The notes under the pieces: generated by a model | What the model was told of the DNA's origin: nothing | The model's input: the letters and a program-made list of their open reading frames with translations, nothing else | Databases searched by the model: none | Made by a program: the position numbers and the translations under genes | Shown: positions 25,001 through 33,304 of the stretch, one piece after another | Position numbering within the stretch: position 1 is the first letter of the stretch | How the letters are laid out: each line of letters begins with the position of its first letter | From: Bermanella sp036960565 | Lineage (GTDB): Bacteria; Pseudomonadota; Gammaproteobacteria; Pseudomonadales; Oceanobacteraceae | Direction: 5' to 3' | NCBI GenBank assembly: GCA_036960565.1 | Contig: JBALXQ010000023.1 | Coordinates: forward strand, 1-64,000 | DNA: 64,000 nt

Positions 25001-25321
25001 TTGGAAGCCGAGGCGTTACTTGAAAAAGGTGCTAGGCATCAAACCTATTTTATATTTTACCGTCACGCCATTGATGCATGTCTTAACAATGGTGAATGGA
25101 AGAGTGCAGGTAGGTATGCAGATGAATTGGAAAGTTTTACAAACCCAGAGCCCTTGCCCTGGAGTGACTTCTTTATTAAAAGAGGGCGTGTATTAGCGGC
25201 ATATGGTAGAGGCCAGCGCGATGAAAAAATTCAGCAAGAAATAAAAGCTCTACATGGCCAGGCTGTACGCGTGGGCATGAATCTGGTGATTCCGGCTCTT
25301 GAGCAGATGATGGTGCCATGA
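22076..25321 (+). CDS. Class III adenylate/guanylate cyclase fused to AAA ATPase and TPR repeats
   Basis: A 1081-residue multidomain protein. Residues 1-55 are a helical lead-in. A class III nucleotide cyclase domain (about 58-240) follows, with metal-binding Asp67 in FSDLSGYT and Asp111 in FIGDEVVSLFG and the dimer-interface GLTGNTVNIGARL. An AAA/MalT-like ATPase (about 250-600) has Walker A GDAGIGKT at 281-288 and a Walker B-like LVIIEDTHWAD. The C-terminal 450 residues are tetratricopeptide-type helices. Such proteins probably couple protein binding or ATP state to cyclic-nucleotide synthesis, but many have unproven cyclase activity. Monocistronic, with a terminator 60 bp after the stop. 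Confidence 0.92.
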   Translation: MTDYSEQKLKLDSALLTLEAQRAVLGDEAVDIALKGVRLQLVELQNQSLSAPQSEGERRQATIAFSDLSGYTAMSEKLDPEEVQKLMSEIKTGAIRIMESHGGIVNQFIGDEVVSLFGIPTASKDDPIRAVRAVFELHNFVAEMSAAVEKKFGLTLRLHTGINTGLIVTHLEDNRDGRYGLTGNTVNIGARLLSQAKAGDILVSPETRQLVSGNFETAALAAVEMKGKSKPIIPYRVVKELNTPVKALLSFVGRQSELQQFTRLLNVIRDTGKGQAILVRGDAGIGKTRLIKEFESMATSYDFARHKGMILDFGAGKSREAIHMIVNSLLKIKSKSNEATCRSTAERAICEGLLNPEHNLFLYDLMDLTLPAKLQSLYESMDNETRNAGKQKTLGELLKKVSIAQPALVIIEDTHWADSQTLPYLAELTEVVADNPSLLVMTSRIEGDQLDQAWQAHLHGGSLLVMNMTPFKKEEALDLASEFDEITMQVVTKCIERAEGNPLFLEQLLLSAEENKGELVPGLLQSIVLSRLDRLEPTDKLAVQAASIIGQHFSLQLLRHLIGNQQYTCNRLIENQLVRTEDNDYLFVHALVREGVYASLLKSTGRKLHQTAALWFAPKDLELCAEHYRCAEDKRAPKAYLNAAQAQVSKYNYARALNLVEQGLKLLLREDSEATVKAELMCCKGQILLEMGDNEQSVKIFNKALTLCSEEAEQVRAMLGMVGGMRVLGQYEEGIKVLEQAETKALNKRLSKELAKIYHMRGNLCFPLGKIDGVLKYHNLALQYAQQASSIELEANALGGLGDAYYVSGRMKTANKHFHQCVEISRQNGFSRIEAANLSMVGWSYFFLNEFESALQAGAEAVRVAQKISHYRAEIVAHHIIAEVNYNLGNFTVSKDEYKKASNLESIIKTNIFEAQRFHKLGLIAYNEGDHSLAMSLLEQAEDSCRNHGMEFAGPAILGGIAEVTKDPVRRKNALLEAEALLEKGARHQTYFIFYRHAIDACLNNGEWKSAGRYADELESFTNPEPLPWSDFFIKRGRVLAAYGRGQRDEKIQQEIKALHGQAVRVGMNLVIPALEQMMVP

Positions 25322-25378
25322 CCTTTATCAATTTTATGGAGCAGATGCTATCGCAATTGGCCTTATTTAAAGAGCAAA

Positions 25379-25418
25379 AAAAACCACCTGTGCTGAATAG
25401 CGCAGGTGGTTCTTTATT
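25379..25418 (+). terminator. Rho-independent terminator after the cyclase-ATPase gene
   Basis: AACCACCTGTGC (25382-25393) pairs with GCGCAGGTGGTT (25400-25411), one wobble, followed by CTTTATTT. The A-run before it means it can also work on the minus strand, where it would end the small gene at 25443-25610. Confidence 0.75.
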
Positions 25419-25442
25419 TATACTGAGAATGTGAAGTCTAAG

Positions 25443-25610
25443 TTAAGCTTGGTATAACAAGTTTAAAAATTTCTTAGATTCGCTTCGATCAGTAAATTCA
25501 AATAACTGTGACCCAGTTTGATCCTTCACAACAACGTTTAGTTTGTTGACTGCAATGGAAATTACCGGTGAGATAATTGAATAATGTTTACCTTTATATG
25601 TGTAAGGCAT
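25443..25610 (-). CDS. Small hypothetical protein, 55 residues
   Basis: A short frame not overlapping any other gene. It starts at the ATG complementary to 25608-25610, with AGAG about 7 bases upstream. The 55-residue product begins MPYTYKGKHYSIISPVISIAVN and ends SESKKFLNLLYQA. The composition is that of a folded alpha/beta peptide: two strands, a turn QTGSQ and a C-terminal helix. It is bounded by the terminator at 25379-25418. No family is recognised. Placement, ribosome site and composition make it a credible gene missed by length filters. Confidence 0.5.
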   Translation of the reverse strand: MPYTYKGKHYSIISPVISIAVNKLNVVVKDQTGSQLFEFTDRSESKKFLNLLYQA

Positions 25611-26042
25611 AATGAACTCTTTTATTTAATGTGCGCAAAAGCGCAGACTTAAGTAAGAGCTGGATTATTGATTTTTGCTTAGTTTTTTAAATTAAAATTA
25701 AAAATAACAACAACAGCAATTTCCGAATAATATCGAAAATGGTGGCAATAAATTAGCTCTGATTATGAAGTGCTGTCTAACTGTAATGGGGAAAGGCAAG
25801 GCACAAATTATCACTTGGATAATAAGTTAAATAAACTAGATGGGAATAAATAACGAACTGGATAATACGGGCAGTTGTTTAAAATGTAAACACTTTTGTG
25901 TGAGGCATTATAAACGCAGGTTATTCTGATGGCCAACAGCCGCCCCAGGGGGCTGATTTCTAGTTTGCTATTCAGGCATAATCTATTAGGTGCAATGTAA
26001 GGCTAAGCCTTGGATGTTAGGGTATATAGAGTGTTACGACAT
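25611..26042. other. A+T-rich intergenic region
   Basis: No coding frame or repeat stands out in this stretch of about 430 bp. It carries a short GTGCGC/GCGCAG hairpin just upstream of the small minus-strand gene and must hold the promoters of that gene and of 26043-26438. Confidence 0.4.
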
Positions 26043-26438
26043 ATGAAAGGGGTGGACCCTAAACAGGTTAAAATGGCGAAGTTAGCTAAGATCATTCTGA
26101 ATGGATTTGTAAAAAGAACGCTAAATACCGATGCTCTTAAGGCGGGTATAAAGTCCACTGGAGCCACGTTAACCCGCAAAGGACGCTCAAGGAACTGGAT
26201 ATTAGAGGCAGATAGCGAACAAATACGACAAATTATCAATCTGATTTCTCAATCTGGTGAAGACAGCTGGCTTTGGGTTGGCAAAAAACTATATGAATAC
26301 AGGCCCAAATTGAGTCGTGCTGAGCTGAAAAAAATAGCCAAGCGAGATCCTTCCATGACAGTTGCTCAGTTAACGTTATTAGCCGATTGCACCCTTATAG
26401 ATGCGCGTACGGTACTGGATGAAATTGAATGGGAATAA
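26043..26438 (+). CDS. RRF_GI-like small protein
   Basis: A 131-residue basic protein. The central RKGRSRNWILEAD and the C-terminal block DPSMTVAQLTLLADCTLIDARTVLDEIEWE match what I recall of the family named ribosome recycling factor (RRF_GI, PF12614) in Vibrio and Shewanella. Despite the name, such proteins are unrelated to Frr and their function is not established. I chose the ATG at 26043; an in-frame TTG at 26010 would add 11 residues. The gene converges on the pyrophosphatase gene with a shared bidirectional terminator. Confidence 0.6.
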   Translation: MKGVDPKQVKMAKLAKIILNGFVKRTLNTDALKAGIKSTGATLTRKGRSRNWILEADSEQIRQIINLISQSGEDSWLWVGKKLYEYRPKLSRAELKKIAKRDPSMTVAQLTLLADCTLIDARTVLDEIEWE

Positions 26439-26510
26439 AATGAGATGCAGTGCTTTAAGGGTTATGCGGAACCCTTTAAATTTTCGTTACCTAAGGTAGA
26501 GGGAAGGGCA

Positions 26511-26543
26511 AAAAAAAGGTGAACCAATAGGTTCACCTTTTTT
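26511..26543. terminator. Bidirectional rho-independent terminator
   Basis: GGTGAACC (26518-26525) and GGTTCACC (26530-26537) form a perfect stem with an AATA loop, flanked by seven A on the left and six T on the right. It serves the convergent genes ending at 26438 and 26589. Confidence 0.85.
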
Positions 26544-26588
26544 CGCGCATTTAATATTGAAGTGCAGCAAAGCCTCTAAGCAGGGCTT

Positions 26589-27548
26589 TTATGCAGAAAG
26601 AGTAGCTTGTACGGCTGGCATTAGCTGGCTCTTACGAGACATCATGCCTGGTAAATACATCAACTTATCTTCAATTGTTTCGCCATAAGCGGTGGTAGCC
26701 AGTTGCGCTTCGGTGTCCGAGTAAATCACTAGGTGCGAGTTTTTAGTCTTGGTATCAACAATGGCGAAGAAGATAAAATCTAAACCTTGCTTAGCTTTTT
26801 CGCCTTCCATTTCTACTAATAAGTCTGCTTTACGCTCAAGTAATTGCTCTGGCAATAATGTTTCAGCCACACCAAAACCTACTTTTTTACCGTTGATTTC
26901 GTAGTGCTTAAAGTCACTTTTCAATACATCGTAAGTGCTAACATCTGCAAGATCCGATTTGGCTTCCATCATGGCTTGGCCAAATGCGTATAAGTCTTCG
27001 ATACCTGCAATTTTAGCCAGCTTTTCAGCGTAAGGCTTATCTACTGAGCAAGTAGTAGGCGACTCAAAAATTAGCGTATCAGACAGGATACCGGCCAATA
27101 ATACACAGGCCGTAGTAGGGGTCATTTCTTTGCCCATTTTCTCAAAGCGATCTGCCAAGATAGTGGCAGCACTGCCCCAAGGGCGAATATCAACCGACAT
27201 AGCCGTATTGAAGGTAATAGGCTGATCTTGAATGGCGTGGTGATCTATAATGGCCACAATGTCGCTGTTATCAACGTCTTTGTGTAGCTGTGTTTTCTGG
27301 TTGAAATCAACCAAACCGACCTTTTGGCCTTCTACTTTAGAGATCATTTTAGGCACTTCAACGCCACAATAATCCACTACAAACGCAGTTTCTTTGTTTA
27401 GCTCACCGGCGCGACGTGGCTCACCACCAAATAACTCGGCAGCGCCAATAGCAGAACCAATGGTATCGCTGTCTGGGCTAAGGTGGCCTAACCACACTAG
27501 GTTATCTGTTTCGTTGTTTTCGGGTGTTTCTAGATCAAAAAAAGCCAT
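26589..27548 (-). CDS. ppaC: Manganese-dependent inorganic pyrophosphatase (family II)
   Basis: A 319-residue DHH-family pyrophosphatase that hydrolyses PPi to phosphate. The metal-binding motifs are GHLSPDSDT near the start, DFNQ at about residue 84, and IDHH at about residue 102. The C-terminal substrate-binding SRKSQ motif is present as MMSRKSQLMP. I start at the ATG complementary to 27546-27548, which has AGGT 7 bases upstream; the frame runs 9 codons further to a TTG. Length agrees with the family (about 310). The enzyme is cytosolic and pulls biosynthetic reactions forward. Confidence 0.93.
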   Translation of the reverse strand: MAFFDLETPENNETDNLVWLGHLSPDSDTIGSAIGAAELFGGEPRRAGELNKETAFVVDYCGVEVPKMISKVEGQKVGLVDFNQKTQLHKDVDNSDIVAIIDHHAIQDQPITFNTAMSVDIRPWGSAATILADRFEKMGKEMTPTTACVLLAGILSDTLIFESPTTCSVDKPYAEKLAKIAGIEDLYAFGQAMMEAKSDLADVSTYDVLKSDFKHYEINGKKVGFGVAETLLPEQLLERKADLLVEMEGEKAKQGLDFIFFAIVDTKTKNSHLVIYSDTEAQLATTAYGETIEDKLMYLPGMMSRKSQLMPAVQATLSA

Positions 27549-27879
27549 TCGTTTACCTGTACACACTAGCTGCAAATAGGGTGGTGCTTAAAATTGGCGC
27601 AATTATACAGAAAAGTGCTGTTTGATTATATTAATTTAGACTTATTTCCGTCTTGCCTAGTGTGCACAGTGGCCATTTAATGGTCGCTATTAGGTGAGTT
27701 TTGATACGTGAGTGGGGACAGTGTGGGTTAATGGTTATGATGAAGGAGGGGAGAAAGCCTTGCATGTGGCCCAGATACACGATGCTAGGGCTGGCTCTGA
27801 CGCAAGATGTTAAATTATAGATTCACTCTATCTTTTGTTATTATGGCCCCATTCAGCTCATTAAAAGGCACACTACTGC
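27549..27879. other. Divergent promoter region of ppaC and radD
   Basis: About 330 bp without a gene or repeat. It must hold promoters in both directions; no clear operator is visible. Confidence 0.4.
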
Positions 27880-29709
27880 GTGGCAAGTTTTCAACTTAGA
27901 GATTATCAACAAGAAGCCGTTGCTGCGACCATTAAGCACTTCCGAAAAACCAATGACTCTGCGGTGATTGTATTACCCACTGGCTCGGGTAAGAGTTTAG
28001 TGATCGCGGAGCTTGCTCGCTTGGCCAACCGAAAAATACTCGTTCTCACTCATGTGAAGGAATTGGTAGAGCAGAACCATCAAAAATATGAAAGCTTTGG
28101 TTTAACCGCGGGCATTTATTCTGCGGGCTTAAAACAGAAAGTGACTCATCACCAGGTCACGTTTGCCAGCATTCAATCGGCCGCCCGTAATCTACAAGAT
28201 TTCAGTAACGCTTATTCACTCATTATTATTGATGAGTGTCATCGGGTTAACTTAGCCAACCCGGATAAAGATAAGGGCGAGGACCAAGATGAATCAAGCA
28301 CTAATCAGTACCAGCAAATCATTCAGCAATTACAGCGGGCTAACCCCGAAGTAAAACTATTAGGCTTAACTGCTACTCCATACCGGTTAGGCATGGGCTG
28401 GATATATAAAAAGCATTACCGTGGCATCGTGCGCAGTGAACAGGAACGTCCGTTTGAACATTGTATTTATGAATTACCGCTGCGGTACTTAATAAAAAAG
28501 AAGTACTTAACCGAACCCAAGTTAGTGGATGCCACTATAGAGCACTATGATTTTAGTTCGCTTCGCGAAAACCAATCCGGTGAATACAATCCTACCGATG
28601 TTAATGATCTATTAAGTAAAAATCACCGGGTTACAAAAGGCATTATTGAACAGGTGGTTGAGTTAAGTGAGCAGCGTCAAGGCATTATGATATTCGCTGC
28701 CACGGTGGATCATGCCAAAGAAATTTTTAGCTATTTGCCTTCTCAGCACAGTGCGTTAATTACCGGAGCCACCGATAGTAAGGATCGCGATAAACTTATA
28801 AAGGCATTTAAGCTAAAAGAGATTAAGTACCTAGTGAATGTATCCGTTTTAACCACGGGTTTTGATGCACCTCATGTGGATATGATTGCCATATTACGCC
28901 CAACCCAATCGGTGAGCTTGTATCAGCAAATAATCGGTCGTGGCCTGCGTTTAAGTGATAACAAAAAAGATTGCCTAGTGATTGACTATACCGGCAACGA
29001 TTTTGACCTGTACCAACCTGAAGTGGGTGAGAAAAAACCCAATAGCCAAAGTCAGCCGGTACAAGTATTTTGCCCTAGCTGTGAATTTCCTAATATATTT
29101 TGGGGTATTTGTGATGATGACGGTGATCTAGTAGAGCATTATGGCCGCCGTTGCCAAGGGCTCATTGACCCCATTGAACCACATCACTCTTCGCATCAAT
29201 GTGATTTCCGTTTTGTATTTAAAGAGTGTCCTCACTGCGGTAATGAGAACGATATTGCAGCGCGTACCTGCACCACCTGCAAAGAAGTGTTGGTTGACCC
29301 AGATGACATGCTAAAAAAGGCACTTCAACTTAAAGATTCAAAAGTGATTCGCTGTTCTGGGGTGAGTTTAGAAGTGGCCAGTAATGAGGCTAAAGATAAG
29401 GAAAAGTTAAAAATAATTTACCATGATGAAGAGGGTGCCCAACTTAATGAATCTTTTGACTTCTCTAAACCTAACCAGGTTAGGGCTTTTAATGATGTTT
29501 TTTCTAAGCGTTTAAGTGTAGCCATTGGTGTTCGCCTAGGAACCACTGAACAGTTTGAAGTGACCAACCTGCAACAAGTATTAAAGCTTGCTAATGTATT
29601 TCCTTGCCCTGATTTTGTCGTTGCCAGAAAACAAAAATATTATTGGCGCATTAAAAACCGACTTTTTGACTATGAGGGAAAATACCGCAAGGCCAATGAG
29701 CTAGGATAA
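27880..29709 (+). CDS. radD: DEAD/DEAH helicase RadD (YejH)
   Basis: A 609-residue superfamily 2 helicase matching E. coli RadD from end to end. Walker A LPTGSGKS is at residues 32-39, the DECH box at 118-121 and motif III in GLTATPYRLGMGW. Motifs V/VI are VLTTGFDAPHVDM and QQIIGRGLRL. A C-terminal region with Cys pairs (CPSC, then CPHC and CTTC) is probably a zinc-binding module. RadD acts in DNA repair and recombination together with RecA and SSB. The GTG start at 27880 gives MASFQLRDYQQEA, which aligns with the E. coli N-terminus. Confidence 0.96.
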   Translation: MASFQLRDYQQEAVAATIKHFRKTNDSAVIVLPTGSGKSLVIAELARLANRKILVLTHVKELVEQNHQKYESFGLTAGIYSAGLKQKVTHHQVTFASIQSAARNLQDFSNAYSLIIIDECHRVNLANPDKDKGEDQDESSTNQYQQIIQQLQRANPEVKLLGLTATPYRLGMGWIYKKHYRGIVRSEQERPFEHCIYELPLRYLIKKKYLTEPKLVDATIEHYDFSSLRENQSGEYNPTDVNDLLSKNHRVTKGIIEQVVELSEQRQGIMIFAATVDHAKEIFSYLPSQHSALITGATDSKDRDKLIKAFKLKEIKYLVNVSVLTTGFDAPHVDMIAILRPTQSVSLYQQIIGRGLRLSDNKKDCLVIDYTGNDFDLYQPEVGEKKPNSQSQPVQVFCPSCEFPNIFWGICDDDGDLVEHYGRRCQGLIDPIEPHHSSHQCDFRFVFKECPHCGNENDIAARTCTTCKEVLVDPDDMLKKALQLKDSKVIRCSGVSLEVASNEAKDKEKLKIIYHDEEGAQLNESFDFSKPNQVRAFNDVFSKRLSVAIGVRLGTTEQFEVTNLQQVLKLANVFPCPDFVVARKQKYYWRIKNRLFDYEGKYRKANELG

Positions 29710-29952
29710 TCTTCTCCTCTCTTTAATCGTAATAAGAAAAAGAATTATCAAGCCCTGTTGAAATGGCGGTGTGGTCTATTAACCTATTTTATAATGAATG
29801 CATGGCTGTTAGGGGCGTTTTGGAGTCGCAGGGTGCTCAGCCTAAGGCAGGTTCTCGCTGTCTTTGTGCTAACTTTATAAGGCGACAGAGTTAATTAACC
29901 AAACATGAAAATAGACTGAATATTTTAGCCAAATTTGTATGAGTGCTTCTAT

Positions 29953-30758
29953 GTGGAAAATTCAGTATTACTTTTTTCTTTCTGGGGTTTACTGCTAACT
30001 TCTATAAATGTTGGGGCTATAGAGGTGGTCGTGGCCACGGGGGTGAATGATGACCCGCCTTATGTGTATGGTGATGACAAGATTGTCCAAGAAAATCCTG
30101 GTGTGACCATTGATATTCTCAAATTAATTGAGGCCCGAAGTGATGTGACATTCACCATTTTAAAGCAGCCATGGAAGCGTGTGGTGAGTAATATTAAGAG
30201 TAATGAAATAGATGGAGGTTTTCATTTTAGCTATAAAGAAAAAAGAAAGGCCTTTGTGGCTTACCCCATCTTAAAAGGAGAAAGCGCCTCTAGTGCGCAA
30301 TACAGTATTTCCAAGCGTTCCTACTATCTATACGCTTAGCCGGGCAAACTACCCATTGGAATGGTCACGAAATAATAGGGGCGGTAAAAGGGCCATTAAA
30401 GATTGCCGTCATTCGCGGCAGTTCTATTACACAAGATATAATCTCTATGGGGCATAATCTGTCAGAGCTGAATAACGATGTGCAGTTAATGAAATTATTG
30501 TTAACCAAAAGAGTGCATGCCTTTGTAGCACTTGAAAATATGTTAGACCCTAAGATAGCCAAATTGGCTTTTAACGATAGAAAGGAAATCGAAAAGACCG
30601 CATTGCCTATGGTTAGAAAAGATTACTATATTGGCTTTTCAAAGAAGTTTTATGAAAAAAATGAAACCACCGCTTGGTTGATCTGGCTTACCATTAAGCA
30701 TATTAAAGAAAATGGAGAGATGACTGAAATATTTGCTAAATACTCCCGCTTAAGGTGA
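29953..30758 (+). pseudogene. Frameshifted SBP_bac_3 solute-binding protein
   Basis: Two adjacent frames together make one solute-binding protein. The first (to TAG at 30337-30339) has a signal peptide-like start (from GTG 29953, or TTG 29935) and the PWKRVVSNIKSNEIDGGFHF block. The second reads on in the -1 frame from about 30325 (LAGQTTHWNGHEIIGAVKG) to 30758 and ends IFAKYSRLR like intact relatives. One lost base near 30325-30339 explains the break. No homopolymer lies there, so a simple run-length sequencing error is less likely. It is related to 20991-21746 and 51602-52339. Confidence 0.8.
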
Positions 30759-30777
30759 AGCCGTATCCACTGTGATT

Positions 30778-31794
30778 TTAATGTTTATTTATAATATTTT
30801 GAATGACAACTCCATGACTCTCGTCATCGGTGAGTATTTCAAAAGCGCCGCCGTATTGGCTGTGTAACCTATGTATCACTTGTTGGCCTTTAAGTAGCAT
30901 TACATCAACACCTGCTACCTTGCTATTAAGGCAAGTATGGCTGCCACCGGGTGGGTTGCGATAATTCAAACCTGCGACATTTTTTTTATCTGTATGCATG
31001 ACTACCTTTAAGGTGAAATCCTTATTCTTACAATGCATTTTCCAATTAAAATATTGGTATTGGCCACTATTTTTTAAAGCTTGCCACACACCATTAAAGC
31101 GGTACTCTTCTTGCCCCACTCGTAATACGGCCAAATTTAGCCAGGGCGACCAGATAGGTCCCAGTTTAACCCTCGCTGTTGAACATTCTAGGAAACTGTC
31201 AGGCATATTATCAAAGCCACAAACTTGTCCCCAAGCATACTCATCAGTGTGTTGGCTGCCCCAGTTATGATTTTCACTGCCACGCCAGTTGTCAATTTCA
31301 ATTGGCTGGCCATTGACCGTTATCGTTCCTTTAAACAGCGCATTAGGTAAACTCACCAATGCTTTGGCCTTGGGCAGTGCGCGTTTATAATACTTTTGTG
31401 GAAGCAGTGGTAATACCTGAGCGTCACCTTTGTATTGCAAGTGCCAGCTCATTTTGTTGGCTGCATCACACACTTCTCCTACAGCATGGCCAATACCCTT
31501 GTGGGCAAATTCGAGGTGACTATTTGAAATTTTCAATTGGGTTTTGCATTCGGAAAAATCACACTCGGTTAACGCAATATCCTGCTGACTAGCAATAACT
31601 GAATCATTATCAAAGAAAGCCCCCCACAGCTCAGCAATGGCGACCTCATTTTTTATTGCCGGGCTGAACAGGGTATAACGTAACCACAGGGCTTGTTTTT
31701 TAGTAGGATGATTGGCTCGTAAAAAGTAACTTTCGTAATGCCCTCCTTTTGAGTTTTCATTAAAACGAAGTTGGCTTGCGTCATCGTACTGCAT
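30778..31794 (-). CDS. CrtC/AttH/tocopherol-cyclase-like lipocalin-fold protein
   Basis: A 338-residue protein without signal peptide. The early HYESYFLRANHP, the central WRGSENHNWGSQHTDEYAWGQVCGF and the later repeated strand pattern fit the double lipocalin-like fold of the carotenoid 1,2-hydratase (CrtC)/AttH/tocopherol cyclase superfamily; the NHNWG and YAWGQ boxes are the recognisable part. No carotenoid genes are nearby, so it probably acts on another hydrophobic substrate. It lies upstream of, and divergent from, an AraC-type regulator 290 bp away. The family assignment is moderate. Confidence 0.65.
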   Translation of the reverse strand: MQYDDASQLRFNENSKGGHYESYFLRANHPTKKQALWLRYTLFSPAIKNEVAIAELWGAFFDNDSVIASQQDIALTECDFSECKTQLKISNSHLEFAHKGIGHAVGEVCDAANKMSWHLQYKGDAQVLPLLPQKYYKRALPKAKALVSLPNALFKGTITVNGQPIEIDNWRGSENHNWGSQHTDEYAWGQVCGFDNMPDSFLECSTARVKLGPIWSPWLNLAVLRVGQEEYRFNGVWQALKNSGQYQYFNWKMHCKNKDFTLKVVMHTDKKNVAGLNYRNPPGGSHTCLNSKVAGVDVMLLKGQQVIHRLHSQYGGAFEILTDDESHGVVIQNIINKH

Positions 31795-31913
31795 GTTAAA
31801 TTCCTTTATTTATTTTTGAAAACCATAGGGCACTGGTTTATCGAATGAAGCAGATTCATTAGAAGGCGTTTTCTGGTGCTGGTCACAGCACTGAAGTATT
31901 TACCCAATCTTGA

Positions 31914-32012
31914 GATGAGGCAGTGAAAGATCAGTACAGTGAAATCTTAAAACAAGCCAAGAGCAAAGGCTTGACCCAAAGTGGGTTGATTTATATCAAA
32001 AAAGACAAATAG
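31914..32012 (+). pseudogene. Remnant of a Blc-like lipocalin C-terminus
   Basis: An open segment without a start codon, reading DEAVKDQYSEILKQ then GLIYIKKDK before TAG at 32010. It resembles the C-terminal helix and last strand of bacterial lipocalins (Blc type). An in-frame TGA at 31911 cuts it off from any upstream sequence. I interpret it as debris from a deleted gene between the CrtC-like protein and the AraC regulator; the family call is weak. Confidence 0.3.
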
Positions 32013-32084
32013 CCTGTTTGCAATAGTAGTTTCTGAAGTAATCCCCTAGTATGGAAAAATTATTACTATTATAAAACTAGCATT

Positions 32085-33113
32085 ATGTCTTTGATTGAAC
32101 CCAGTATTAACGGCGATTACCGGAAAAAATTAATAGGTTTCTTTCAGGATCAAGGGTTAACTAAAAATGTAATATTTAAGCATTTACCGCAACTTGCAAA
32201 TATGTCAGAACAGGACTGGCTTACAGCCAAGGACTTAAATCTACTCTACCAGTTGGCCTGCCAAGAGCTAGCCGATCCTTTCTTGGGTGTTAAATTTGGT
32301 CAAACTACTTCAACCAATTCATTTAGCATTGTTGGTTTTATGGCGATTAGCGCCACCGATATGCTTACTGCTTTAAACAGTGTGTTGTGTTACCAGAGCC
32401 TGTATAGCCGTATTGGTAAGATGGCCCCCCGTGAAGAAAATCAGCAGATATTATTATGCTGGGATGCCATCTGGCCCAGAGCACTTATGCATCCAGCGGC
32501 GGTGGAGGCCTCTATAACAGGCTGGTTTCATTTTGCATTGAACGTGGCCGATGATCGAATTAAACTACGTAAGGTTACTTTTTGTCATGCCAATAATGGC
32601 TGCCAAGAGGCGTATGAAAAAGCATTTGGTTGCCCTGTGTTATTTAAGCAGAAATATGATGCCATTTATTTTGACCGCCAAAACCTGAATCAACCCGGAT
32701 ATAATGCGAATGATTTAGTACATCAGGCTCTGGTAGAAAAAGCCGAAAAACTATCGGTCACTTATGGCGATATGCCCTTCATAGAAAAAATAGAAACGGT
32801 ATTAATGCAGCACGGAAAAGGTAAAATTATCACGATCGAACGGGCTTCAGAGATTTTAAATATGAGTGTTTCTGAAGTTCGTAAAATTCTAAATAAAAGC
32901 AATCTTAGTTATCGAGCCATTTTGGACCGATGTAAATTTATAGAAGCGCTGCATTATTTATTAGATGAACGTCTTGATCTAACCAGTATCGCATTTCAAC
33001 TGGGTTTCTCGGAGCAAAGTGGGTTTACTCGGGCCTTTAAGCGCTGGACTCATATATCGCCGGTTTCATATCGTAGTCAGATACTGAAGGTTAAATTTGA
33101 TGATAAATGGTGA
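32085..33113 (+). CDS. AraC-family transcriptional regulator (OruR/ArgR-like architecture)
   Basis: A 342-residue regulator. Residues 20-200 are an Arabinose_bd-type ligand domain (AKDLNLLYQLACQELADPFLGVKFGQ). The C-terminal 100 residues hold the paired AraC helix-turn-helix, with RASEILNMSVSEVRKILNKS and the second motif LTSIAFQLGFSEQSGFTRAFKRWTHISPVSYR, which is the family signature. Length is typical for this class. The most likely target is the divergent CrtC/AttH-like gene; regulators of this class often respond to fatty acids or amino acids. Confidence 0.92.
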   Translation: MSLIEPSINGDYRKKLIGFFQDQGLTKNVIFKHLPQLANMSEQDWLTAKDLNLLYQLACQELADPFLGVKFGQTTSTNSFSIVGFMAISATDMLTALNSVLCYQSLYSRIGKMAPREENQQILLCWDAIWPRALMHPAAVEASITGWFHFALNVADDRIKLRKVTFCHANNGCQEAYEKAFGCPVLFKQKYDAIYFDRQNLNQPGYNANDLVHQALVEKAEKLSVTYGDMPFIEKIETVLMQHGKGKIITIERASEILNMSVSEVRKILNKSNLSYRAILDRCKFIEALHYLLDERLDLTSIAFQLGFSEQSGFTRAFKRWTHISPVSYRSQILKVKFDDKW

Positions 33114-33198
33114 GGTTGATATTTCGAATATCTGCTGAGTAATATCTTTTCATTTTTTATCATGTTTCAATAAATTAAATTGGGATCTTCAGAAACTA

Positions 33199-33292
33199 CT
33201 GGGCAGGTTTGGTCATTTTTTAAAGCGCACAATTAAAAGTGTCGTATTTTCTAAAACTTCAAACAAATCGGCAGCTCACCCATTAGTGAGCT
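33199..33292. repeat. Degenerate repeat copy and terminator-like hairpin
   Basis: 33199-33235 (CTGGGCAGGTTTGGTCATTTTTTAAAGCGCACAATTAAAAG in part) is a weak, isolated relative of the palindromic repeats of the first 13 kb. It is followed by a perfect 7-bp stem, AGCTCAC (33273-33279) with GTGAGCT (33286-33292), 13 bp after the acyl-CoA dehydrogenase stop on the minus strand. Confidence 0.35.
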
Positions 33293-33304
33293 ACCGAGCA
33301 TTGG

